NCBI GenBank assembly: GCA_964023275.1
Contig: OZ029922.1
Location: forward strand, 3,905,696 to 3,969,695
DNA: 64,000 nucleotides
Direction of reading: 5' to 3'
Origin: Norana najaformis
Taxonomy: Eukaryota > Annelida > Clitellata > Crassiclitellata > Hormogastridae
The notes under the pieces are model-generated. The model was not told the DNA's origin. It saw only the letters and a program-made list of their open reading frames with translations, and ran no database searches. The translations under genes were made by a program, and so were the position numbers. Below are positions 37,202-50,100 of the stretch, in pieces (position 1 is the stretch's first letter; every line of letters begins with the position of its first letter).

Positions 37202-40200
37202 ATGGCTGGTAGTTTGTTCGTCGGGAAATGGAAGATGGAGTCGAGCGAAAACTTCGACCAGTACATGAAGGCAGTTGGTAAGACGACTTTCTACTCTGCT
37301 TTTTGCGTGGCCCCTGAGAAATTTCGAAGACTTCATTGCCTTTCTACGGTTTGATGAAAACATGAGATAATGAAGCTCAGATCCACGAGCATTACTCTTT
37401 CACAGATCTTATCCTGACTTCCTTCTTCCCTTATTCCTCTTATCTTTCTGCTCCAATCCCAAACACCACCATAGCTGCCACGTTGTCTCTCTGCCTGAAT
37501 TTTGGATCTTGACCTGGAACCGAACCCTTTTTTGCCTATCGATTTTGTTTTGACAGAACGCCTGTGAATAATCTGGTCCCCGTGGCGTGGCTTTCGTTAA
37601 ACGCTGAAGAAATCTCGGAATTACGATTACGATTGAGAGGCCTGCCTGCCTAAATGGAGCTATATTAAGTGTCGTAACGTATACATTCATGCATACATAC
37701 ACTCATGAATAAAACATACAATGCATAGTACATACATACAGAATATACCGGTACGTATGACGGACTATATATTAAGGCGCCTTTAGGCTGTAACCTATCA
37801 AATTATATTAAGAACTAAACTATATATTCTATGCATCTACGGGCAAACATGTCAAGGTGTTTCAGACGTCATAGTGCATATTATAATTGTGTCTCTCTCC
37901 AGACATCGGGTGACAGTTTCAAGGGCGGCAGATGGCGAGTTCATTTAAGTGCATCTTAAAATGTAGGTCAAAACATTTCTCCCGCCGTCGGAAACAGACG
38001 TCATCAGCTAGAATTTTAATTTGGTTGCCGTTAAACGTATTAATCGTGCATCGATTTTACGTTGGCTATTTTGTGTTTGCTAAACGTGCTATTAATCATG
38101 ATTTGATAGTTGCATGCAACTTACAAGCAACAGTTATGAAGCAGCTTCCAACTAATTTGATTAAGATCCGGCGATCGAACCCAATTAACATGGTCCCAAT
38201 TAATAAGTCTGTACCCAATTAGCCTGGTCTCTATAAGGCAGCTTTTATGCAGCACTTGAGTTTTTCATTTGATTCGGCCTACAGTGCACTGGTATACCTT
38301 ACTAAGGTTACGTAATACTTGTATGTATGCACTTTTTAATAAACGCAGTAACCGCCGTGACGTTTGCTTAAAAGTCGCTTGACGCTGTCAGCATAATAAT
38401 AGATCTACTTTGTAGAGATCTCTGGGTAAAGGTCTCGCCTGCTCTTTTAGGCTTCAGTGTTGGTAGTTTATTTTTAACGATGCTGTGTCATCACGAAGAT
38501 GATTAATGTCGCCCTCCTCTTTTACCCAGGCTCGGGACTGACACCGCCTGAGTACAGCACTGGTGGGGTGTCTTTAAGTGCACCCAGCCAAACCACTTAT
38601 ATATAGGTTAGGCAAAACATTCATTCGTTTTTTGATGGCTTTGTACTCGTATGCCTAATGCTAGATGAGAACTGAGGTTGAATGTGGTGTTTGGAACTAT
38701 AAAGTATATCTGTTTAATGGACGCTCGACGCCTCGGTGTCTGATGTCGGCGATCTGCTGCGCAAGGTTCTCAAATGACTCTGACTCCTAATAACTTCCTT
38801 TTAATTGACGCCAGCTCTTAAACTGTTTGCATCACCAAGTCTCGTGAGTTCTATACGTATAAGCGCGCATGCATCAAAAAATCTATTAAGCACCTAGGAA
38901 AAACTCTCTAGAGCGCGGAAAACCTGTCAAAAAAGCTGAAGAGCCTCTCAAAAGCGAAGCGTAGCACAGGGGACTTTTCTTCACCCTCAACCCCCATTTT
39001 TTCTCCCCCAGTCTCTCCAATCGCCCACCCTAGCGATAACGAGCATCAAGAAAACACTTGGTTTTGAATGACGGGTGACACGCTAATTGGTTGATCGTTT
39101 GTTAAGCCACAGTGACAGCCTCTTCCGAGACGGTCCCTGGTTGCCTAGTAGCGAGGGCTTTGTATGTTTCGGGTGGAGGTGGTAGGATTCTTCTTTGTTT
39201 AACAAGGGGCAGTTGCTAGCCCCATTTCAATCCCCTAAATCAGCGGTTCTCAAAGTGGTCCGGGGAGCTTTGGGGTCCCCGAGACCGTTTTAGGGGGTCC
39301 GCTAGATCTAAACTATTTTCTTAAGGATACTAGTGTTTTGTTTTGAAAAATACTGTGACTTCTCATAAAAATATGCTATTTATGTTAACATGTAACGGGT
39401 TTATTACTCTTATTTTGTTATCTAATAATATAATCTAAAAACTTCTATAGCGCCACTGCAATAATGCTCAAGGCATCAGCCGATGGTCGCTGCTAAACAG
39501 AATCACTGCCCGAGTCAAATTCCATGTTGAGTCCGGGTCGAAAAGCCAAGGAGTCCAGAAGTCATAGAGACAGCCTACAATTATGTTATGAATTAATACA
39601 TTCATTTCTCAAGTTTAATTTCTATTGCGGTAAATATCCATAGATATAACTCACCTAGATCTTTGGGGTCCTCGATAATTTTAAGAGTGTAAAGGGAGAT
39701 AAAAAAAAGTTTGAGAACCGCTGTCCTAATGGATTAAATAAAGGTGCTGCCTTGGGCTTTGGTGATAGTGGGCCCTGCGCCTAGGGACTTAAAGCCAGGC
39801 ATTACCTTGACGCACAATTGGTTAACGATATCGTTAGAAGTTTTATCGTTAAATAAAAATCTAATAAATTAATAAGCTAAATGACTGAACTACATTCTCA
39901 TCCAAAATCCATCAGAACACATTCACTGCATTAGATTCTGACGCACTTTGGTCGCGATTCAAAGACCTAAATTCAGAGGCTCCAAACTGTCGGCCTTGTC
40001 CAGACAATGCAGGATGCAGCCAGGGCAGTGGCTGTGAGCAAATTAAAGACTTGTAATGCTATATCAGCATACCCTACGCAACTTTGCAGACCATGCATTT
40101 TTTAAACTGTATGCGCCTCAGTGCAAACCCATACCGTTTAGGGTTTTTGCAGCTTATAGTAGACCCTAATACTGTAGCTAGTCTACCAGCCTCCGAGCGA

Positions 40201-41097
40201 ATGTAGGCCTCCGTATTGTTGCGATCCTCCCTCCGCGTTGGCATCTCTCTCCATTTTATCCCATTCTTATCGAAACTTATCAACCTGTTTTGTTCTCTTA
40301 TTATTGACTGGATAGCGCCAGAGTTCAGCATCAGCATCACACGAGTGCCAGACCACGCAGGCACTCGTGCGTCTAACATAGTTTATATAACTATAGTATG
40401 TGTGTACAGTGTATGTATCGATAAGCATGTATCAAACACAGGTAGGTCTGTTATAATAAATATATGCATTATAGTTTATAAAATATATAAGGTATTACCT
40501 ATAATGTAACGTATCATAGGCTGTAAAAATAAATAATATATAATTATCAGTGGCTCTGCTAAAGGGTGAGTGGTGCGGCTGCCGCGCGCCTCCCACTGTC
40601 TAAGGGGCGGCAAAAGGGCGGAAACGTGAAATTTCTAAAGACAAATTGTTATCATCTGAACCCAAAATTTCAATGGTGATCACTTAAAAGAGGACGAGAG
40701 CCTAGGTCCCAAAGATCCAAATGATGTGCCATGAAAACAGTCCCGATAGGTCTACTGTATACAATCGTTATCGTAATCTCTAGATTTCTACAGCTCCCAA
40801 CGAAAGCTAAGTCGCGGGAATCGGCTTATTCACAGGCGCTCAGTCAAAACAAAATCGATAGGAAAAAGGGTTCGGTTCCAGGTCAAGATCCAGGAGTCAG
40901 ACAGGCAGACAGTCGGACGGCTACGGTGGATGGTGTTTTAAATTGAAGCGAGAAAAGAGATAAAGGGAAGAGGAAGAATCAGGATAAGAGTTTTGGAAGT
41001 GTTTTCAGTCTTGAGTGAAAGACCAGAGCAGAAACTGAAAGAGGCTTACTGTACAATGTGTACAGTAGGCCGAGGTTAAACTCTGGAATTGAACTGA

Positions 41098-41150
<53 letters not shown>

Positions 41151-44100
41151 GTGTCTCTCTCTCTCTCTCTCCTCTGAGTGTTGTAACTGAACAGTCTAGT
41201 GGCGAGTTGTGGTCATCTGAACGCCCTACAAATTCATGCGTTGGGCAAACAGCCGTTGTCCACTGGCCTTCTACCCCAAGAGGGCAATGATACGATGTTT
41301 GCAGAGATTGACTTGTAACATACAATGCCCCCGTTCTTCCGATGTCTTGGCTGTGGTCCCGTTGCGTTGAAGTCTCGCTTCCTTCCCTGCTTTTGTAACG
41401 TAAAGTAAGGCCGAAGTTAACGGCCCTCGCAGACTCAAGATGTCATTAAACACTGGATACTATAACCTTCCGGCTCGTCTCCGTCCTTTATCTACTTTTT
41501 GGATCATAACTCGTGTGTGTTCGCAGACATCTACCCGATACCCACATCCAGGGGCCCCGTCAAACTATAGGATTTCGGCAAAAATAGAAGCATAATCTTT
41601 AACATCTGACCTACAGGCGTATAACTGGGACAGTGTCTCGTACGAGTTACGTATTTTGTCCTGCAGGATCTATAGCCTTAGTTCTTTGACACGTGCGTGT
41701 ATGGTTCGGCGCATGTGTGCGATTGTGAACGCTGGCGTTATCTGGCAAATAACATTCGAATAGAAAGGTTTAGAAAAGACGGTATACTGGGGTAAAGTTC
41801 TCGAAATCGCAATAGGTTATGGGAATTGTTTTAGCTGCCGATAGCTAACGACGAGCAACAGACAACTTGTCTCAGAAGAGGCTTTTTGCGAACTGGCCAG
41901 CAGACTCTGTGTTCACTGGAGACTAGTTTAATAAGCACTTCGCGTGACCTGGAAGCTAATAAAAACTGACTCTAGATCAAGGTTATTCAGATGGACAGAT
42001 AATAGCAGTTAATTACTGTAATTAGCCCCTGTGGCCAGAAGGCAGCAATGGAAGTGATAAACTTTCACAGGTGCTGGAGGATAGAGTGAGCTATTAACCA
42101 GAAGTGATAAACCTTCTTACGCCAAAAGAACGTTGTAGCTCATGGGCCGGGGTTATAACCTCTGTTCCAATCTACGGGGCGTTAGAAATTGCTAAAAAAA
42201 TTTCCTTTGCCTTTTAAAGGAGTCCAGCCGCTGGAGGATTCCGTAGCGCAGTTCAAACTGGCAAACCCATGCACGAGTTTTTGAGTTAATTCGGTCGAGT
42301 TTTTATTTATTGAAAATTAAAGTACAGCCGTCACGTCGCGTGCGTTTGCAAGACTCGAAGATAAAATTCTCGGCTGGTGTTCAGAGTTTCTGAACTGAAG
42401 TGTCGCCCGTTTATTTAACCATAGTCTATAGGAATTCGGTGTCACCAAGACATCGGTAATGCAACGCTTTACAAAAACGACAATTTAAACACTATGGCTA
42501 ATAGCAAGCCATTTCTACATTATTTTATGTAGTCATCGCTTCAACGCCAACATATTTAAGCATAAACGAGATTTCAACTGGTTTATGCGAATCCAGAATT
42601 GAATATAATTCCCAAATAACTTTAGGAACAGAGTGAGTAAATGTCATACAGCCGGTGATTGGTCAACACCCACATCTAGCACTGGATTGATTCTAAATAT
42701 AGCTAACCTACTCCCAACAGTCTTCTCCTATTATTAGATTTCGCGGAAATCAGTTTTATGCCTAACTTATTCGCCTCCTTATCTTCGCAGATATCAAAGG
42801 ACCGCATAGGGGTTGTTGAAATAACGAGTCACTTCCATCTCAATACAAGAAGCAGTGGAGGATCCACAATTGCTTACGTGGGATCAAGGGCATTTCCAGA
42901 GGGGGCCTCATTCTGGCTGTCCACCAGGCCGTGGTCTGATCTCCGGCATATAACCAAGAGGGACGCGAAAGGAGGCGAGCCGCCCCCTCGCACCTATAGC
43001 TAGATCAGCCACTGACAAGAAGAAGCCTTCTAGTAAGAGTAATTTACTAAAAGTAAAAATGACTTGGATACATGCCCTGTAGGCCTCACATGTATCTGTT
43101 ACGCACAAAGTAGGCAAAATTGGAACAACGTTGAGCTGTAGTAAAACAAAGGACAATGAATGGTTAAAACAGCTGAAGGCAAATGAAAATTAATCCTGAG
43201 TGCCGACCGACTACAGTTTTTCTCTTGTGTACTTCTGCTTATGTCTGTCTTTCACTTATCAAGGATGTCTCTCCGTCCTGCAGCTTGTCCGTGTATCTTT
43301 TCAGTCTGTGTTTCTCTGTGTGGCTTTCAGTTTCAGTCTACCAGTATGTGTCTTTCAGCCAGTCAGTCAGTCTTTCACCGTCCGTTGCTCACAGCTAAGC
43401 TATCAGTAGTCTTGTCTGTCTTGCAAAGGCACACTTCAGCCAGCCAGACTCAACTAGCGGTGTTTACAAATGCCCTGAAAGATTAACGATTCGTATTATC
43501 TTCCGAAAAACGAGTCTAATAAAATAATAAAAACGTCTAATAAAATGTAAAATGTATACTTACATCTTTAAGCATGGACCAATGTTTCTGTTATGTCTCA
43601 GTTACCGGAAATACTGAGCATAAACAGAGGTTAAAACGTAGTGCAGAGGCGAGAATGGGTAGCAATATAATACGTGAACTTAATGTACAGCGGAACTGGT
43701 TTTACGCATGTGGACTTTTTCACAGGTAATAAAAGTTGCTACAAACTGGCCTCGTGACCCCAAACAGGGCAAATCTCATCTGCAGGTACGCAAACGGGTC
43801 CATTGTTTAGGTTCCTATTTAGCAGGGTCTCATTTGACCCTGTGACCTTTGTGAAATGGGCCCATGTTGCGCCCAGTTCCTCCCGCTGGGTGGTTTAATG
43901 GGTGTACCTGCGCATGCAGGTGAATTTAAGCCTCCAAGTTCATATAGGAAGATAAATATATTGCTAGGAACTTTAAATCTACTTAAAACGGTTTATTTAT
44001 TGCTCATAGTCATAAAAACTACAACTAATTCTGTGCAAAGTTGAGACCACTTCCATCTAACCTACACACTACATCAAATCTAGGCAAACACTCCTTCACT

Positions 44101-47100
44101 TGTTCACGTAGGTCTGGCGTGATCAGGCGTCTGGAGCATTTTATAAGAACAGGACACTCCTTTTAAAAGGTTCTGTCATTAGTTCAAAGGTGCTCAACCG
44201 TCACACACACACACACACACACCACCACCACCACTTCCCGTATCATCAGGGTCTAATGTTCTGTCATTAACAGATAGCATCAAACAATGGCGTGAGGACT
44301 TGCTGTTTTCAAACAGTCACAATTATTAGGGAAACTCAAAACCATACTCTGTGTTAAAAGGCAAGTCAGGTGGAACAGTGGCCGAGCGGCTGAGGTGGCT
44401 TTACACCTCTGCGACCCAGGTTCAAATCCACTATGCAAGCCTTTAATTATTATTATAATTCACGACTGGATTGCACTGTTGAACTGGGCATAACCTCGGA
44501 GACCACCATTTTTGATCAGAGTAGCTCCTTATGCACTTCAACACACAACTGGCGCTCAAACACTCGCATAATTCTGACATTCACCAGATTCGCCTTATCA
44601 TGATCAAAATACCTTATCAGTAAATTACACAATTTTAAAAAATCACATCGACCGTAAGTTTTGTTGCAATAGGGCAAAGGTTAGTGAAGCTTTTCAAGTT
44701 GTTTACAGGAACCCAATCATTATCGTTTGGAATTTCATTTCATCCTTTCAGCACTTATCTTGCATCTCACGGACTGAAAAATTACTCCGCAGTGAGTGAG
44801 TAGTCCGAAAAGTTGACGGCTAATGTACTGTTTATTATCTTGATTGCCCTCATTCACCACCTCATCAAACTTGCGTTTATATATAAACGATTTGAGATGT
44901 ACACGTATTCACATGCACACGCACAAACCACACACACACACACACACACACACAAACCATACACACACACACACAAAACAACACGGTCATACATACATGC
45001 CAGAGAGATAAAAGTTCATACATTGTTACAAACTTAAAATGTAGTTTAAACGGCACGTTTATTCCTCCTAGTCATAAAAACTACAACAGCTTTATTCTTC
45101 ATTTTGTTGATGGCCTCTATTATTTCTTTCTGTATAAAACTGAGACTGCCCTACTGTATTGTTTATGGGCATCTCGGCAAGGACTGTCGAGTCATTAGGA
45201 AAATCGATGTTTTTAGTTGTTTACAGCCTTCCTTCCGTCGTTCTTGCTTAGGTGCATTGTCTTCTAAGACTTCACCGTTTGGGTCTCTCTCTAACTGATG
45301 CAACTTTATGTATGAATTGTCCACTAAATAGTTTTATCTTACCGTAGACTTCATGCATTCGTTTATCTTGAAAACTTCTGCTGCTGCTGCCTTGTTGTTC
45401 CTTCCATCCAGTAGTTTTTGTCTCGTCGTAGTTTCCTTCTGATTTCTCCAGCGACCCAGTTGATTTTTTCGGTCTGTAGTGTAATTCTGCCGCCTGGCTA
45501 TGTTTTTCCTTCCCTCCGCCAGTGTTAGCACATCATCTGATATACATCAATTGGTCTTGAGGCTTGTTACATGCCCCTCCAGTTGCTACGCTATTCGCCG
45601 CTGTTTGTATTCCTTGTTATTTTCCACGTCTTATATGTCTCATACGCTGATTGATCACTCGTGATGTGTATGTTCCTCTCAGTCTCCTTTTCGTTTTTCT
45701 GTCTTGTGTCTTCATCTCTCAGCGTCTTGGTATCATACTTGATGGTCTCTTTTGGTCGGATTCCTCTCCTTATCCTCTCTTTGAGTTGGGGAGTACTAGC
45801 TTGTGATCAGAACCAATTTGAGCGTTGAATGATTTGCAGTTTGTCAAGCTTCAGCTCCAGCTGTTGTTTATTACGATATAGTCTCTCAAGTTATGTGTCA
45901 AGTTATGTGTTATGTGTCCGTCTGGTGATGTCCATGTCCAGTTCCTTTGTGGTTTTTTTTGTTCAAAGAATGTGTTCATTAGCTTAAGGTCGTTTATAAC
46001 ACAGAACTGAAGGAGTTTCTCCTCTTTCGTTCATTTCTCCCCATCCGAATTTTGTTGTTTGTTCTGGAAGCCAACGTATCATATCCGGCCCCTGTCCCCC
46101 CCCCCCCCGGATGCGCGGACCTTGGTAGACCGGGAGGCTTCCGAGCAGGGATTGCTTTTTGTGTCTTTCACCATTTCATTCGCTTTCTGGGTCTGGTATT
46201 CTTGGCCAGTTTTTCCCGACTGAGTGGTTGGCCAATTGTAGGTGTTGATTTTCTTTCATATATCACATAACGGGCAAGTGATGTTATATTTCAAACAACT
46301 AACACATAAACAAACCTGCTCAGCCCAGCAAACAACTGGGAAACCAAAAGCACATAAATTGTCTGAAATATGAATCTGTATATATGTTTGTGTTCATATA
46401 TACAAACATATAAATACATACATGTATATGTACTGATCCATGTATATATATATGTAAACATACATGCATCACTATATATATATTAATATATACATATACA
46501 CTTAAATCTATGCAAGCATATACATACATATGAATGGATGGATAAATATATGGATGGATGGGCACATAGGTATTTAGATAGGTAGACAGATGGATAGTAG
46601 ATAATAGATAGACTGGTAGATAGTTAGGTAGATAGATAGGCAGTTAGACAGACATACAGGCTGACACTTAGTCAGGACGACAGTCAGACATATAGGCAAA
46701 CAGGCATACTCTCAGACCGTCAAGCAGACAGACAGCTAGATTGGCAGACTGACAAACACAGATAATGTAGCATGTAAGCTCATAGGGCATGAAAGACCTG
46801 CATAAAGAAAGACCCAGGCCTGGGAAACTAGATAAGCAGCGCCCCTGCAGAACCAGCCTAGCGGCCACCCCGTGGGGAACAGATGTCAAATACCCTCACC
46901 CCCATTCTCCAACAGCGCGGCCCTGTCTAGGTCATCTCTGGACCCCGATTCTCCCTCAAACTGACTCTCCAACATCAGAGGCAAGAGGCTTGTTGACGTC
47001 CTACCGCCATGTTTGCTATACAATACAATAGAAGTATAATTTAATAATGCCCTCCTTAGAAAGTTCCGAAGTGCACACTGAAGCCGGGAAACAAGAAACA

Positions 47101-50100
47101 TTAAGAGCCACAAACGGATCGAGGGGATAGCTTCAGTGGAGTGATGTCTGGTGTAGGCAGACTGCTGGGATTTATGGGTTAGAGGTAAGACATCCAGTGT
47201 CCGCCACAGGGGACTGCAAGCCAGCAGTCCCTTGCGCCGGTCCTAAGCCCGGATAAAGGAGGAAGGTTTGCCAGATGGGTGTCGATACTCTGGCAGTAAA
47301 AACCAAGATGATTGAAATCTGATGCCAAACAAAAAGGATGGAAGAGGTTTACGAAAGAGTGGCTATAACCGAGAATCTACTGCAGAAGGTTATTCAGCGA
47401 AAACTTGGATTGTTTGGACATATCTGTAGAATGAAGGATGACAGAAATATTAAGACTCTGATGTTTGGAATTATGGAAGGTACGAACAAGAGAGGCAGAC
47501 CACATCGAGAGTGGGTGGATGACATTGAGGAGTGGTGTGGCGCGGACTTGCAGAGACTGGGACATGCGGCTCAAAACAGAATCGAGTGGAGACACATTGT
47601 GAAACGGGCATCGGACACCTACGGGCATTGAGCCCACGGTTATTGATGATGATGATGATCCAGTGAGGCTTGAGAGGTGGTTCCTTTTTCAAGGGATGGT
47701 TTGGAGAGTTTTGGCAAGAATGAGATTTTACAATGGACGGTAGTTAGAAAGGATTTCCTAGTCAAGGATGGTATTAGGAAGGGCTCAAACGACAGCGCTT
47801 TTAAAGAGCATCAATGCGTCATGACATACACCCCTCTCAGATCCAATGGCCATTAAAAAATCAGAATTATTTAAAATTGTACATGGGGACCTCCTTACAA
47901 GCCTGTGTTTTGGGCCATATCAAGAACCTCATAATAATCAGGCTAGTGATTTTTTTGTAAACACTGAGAAACTAAGCAAACGAAGCTTTTTTATTATGTC
48001 AGAATTCGTGTTTAATGAAGCTTCTTTCTTCATAACGCGGGTCAGTCGAAATGATTTTTTGAACAAGAACGTTTTATTTTCATGCATTTCAGTACTACAG
48101 TTTAATACTTTATTTGATTTAATAATAATAATGATTTAGAGCGCCATAGTACGGCTGAGGTCAAAAGGATGCTGTACAGGTACAGTCGTTCGCTGACTGC
48201 TGTTCAGTGATGTCACCCGCTACAAAGAAAGATGTAACCGAAGCAGCCCTTGCAGCAGACATCATCATTCTTCATTGTTGCTCAACAAAGGATCTGAAAG
48301 ATGAATCTGAAATTTGAAGACATCATTCTGAAGAACTGCCTAAAGCTGCTCTGATTTCCACACAACAACAGTAGCAGTTTGCTTGCGCTCCAAATGGCTG
48401 GTGCAGATGCTCCTGCAATCTGCATGACAACTGAGTAATACATCTGTAAATGTTGAATTCTAGGAGTTGGAGCTGTCATGGCTAAGCTCGGCAGCACTGC
48501 AAAGCCAACGGTCATCATAACAATCAGCGATGGTCAGTGGAACCTCAGGACAGAGACAACCTTCAAGTCCAGTGACTGCACCTTCCGACTGAACGAAGAG
48601 TTCGATGAAACCACTACAGATGGCAGGAAGTGCAAGGTAAAAACATCAGACACAAAAACACGAAGAGTAAGTTGTACATATTAAGGCGGCAGAAAGTGCC
48701 AGGTATAAAAGATCAAGAAAAGTCTTAAATATAGCATACAGTGGAACATGCAAGGTATAAAAGAAAACAAAAGGAAAAAGTTAAAAACGTTTATATGTTA
48801 CTTGCAAAGGTGATCCAGGATTTAAAGTTGTGTAAGAGTCGGTTCTGGGGCACAATGATATCATTTAGTCGAAATGTCTTTCAACCAAATTTGTGTTTGT
48901 TACACCTCAAGAATCTTCCATTGAACAAGATTTAAAAGTGACAGGGTGAACTTTGCAGGAAAAATGAGTAGACAGACCAAAATACATGAATGCAAGGAGT
49001 TATTTGCATTTTAAATATTATTCCCAGATCATGTAACCAGTTGACTGATCTCAGGAGGGAACAAGATAAAGATTCACAACAAATGACAACGAATAATAAT
49101 GCACATGGCATCAATCAATGGTTGCCATTATGTAACCACTGCTACGGAAATCCAACACCCTTGTTGTTTTGGTAAGGTAATCCACTGGGACAAAAGAAAC
49201 AGCCTATGGGGGAAATTTGATGTGCAAAGGATACGTTCAGTCTGAATGCAAGCTAATGCTTTGTAAAACACGTATACACATGGGAAGAGAGTTTTGGAGC
49301 CGAGTACTGCCAGTCAAGACAGTGGCATCGGATCCATTTGAAAACACGGAGAAACTAAGCAAATGAAGTTTTTATAGTCTATCCAGTAACTGTTGAGATG
49401 GTGAAGACATTAGGAAATTGATAATATTATTTGAAATTGTTTCTTTTTCAGACTACTTTCATACTGGAAGGTGATCGAAAGTTGATCCAAGACCAGAAAG
49501 GTGACGTTCCATCTATTATCATCCGGGAACTTCCAGATGACAACACTCTGGTGGCAGTAAGCATAGCTAGTTTTTCTTTAAAACAGTAAGAAATCACAGA
49601 CAGTTTAGCATCATTATCTTGACCCGTGTTATTCGAGATGAACTTCATCTTCTCATAAGTCATGCTGGATTGACTCTCAACCCAGAAGTTGGATTCAAAT
49701 CGCCAAACAGAAAGATATTCCAAAGTTGTAGTTCTGTTTGTGCCCTCAATGTTCACTAAGATGTCAGCATTAGGCCAGAATAAGGAACTAAGCTATCAGA
49801 GTGCTGGTGTATGCGGAGAGAGGATGAAAAGAGAATACTGGTGGCGGAAATGAACTGGCTCAGGAGAATTATGGGCAAGACAAGAAGAGACAGGATCCGC
49901 AATGAGATGATACGTAAAGAACTGGGGCAGTGAGAAGATATGGTGGAAAGGATAAAGAGGAAAAGACTAACGTGGTTCGGACACGTGTCGAGGATGGAGA
50001 GCGAAAGACTACCGGCGAGGGCACTTTACCATCATGCAGAGGGAACAAGGAGCCGGGGGAGACAGATAAAGACCTGGATGGACAACATAAAGGAAGACCT

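Noticed and set aside
36844-37266. 140-codon minus-strand open frame over the FABP start
   Set aside because: It overlaps FABP exon 1 antisense in less AT-rich sequence; no similarity to a known protein is evident.
44367-44441. Functional tRNA-Ser/Leu gene
   Set aside because: The D-arm and box B are good, but the anticodon arm does not form a normal 5-bp stem with 7-base loop, and SINE-like sequence follows.
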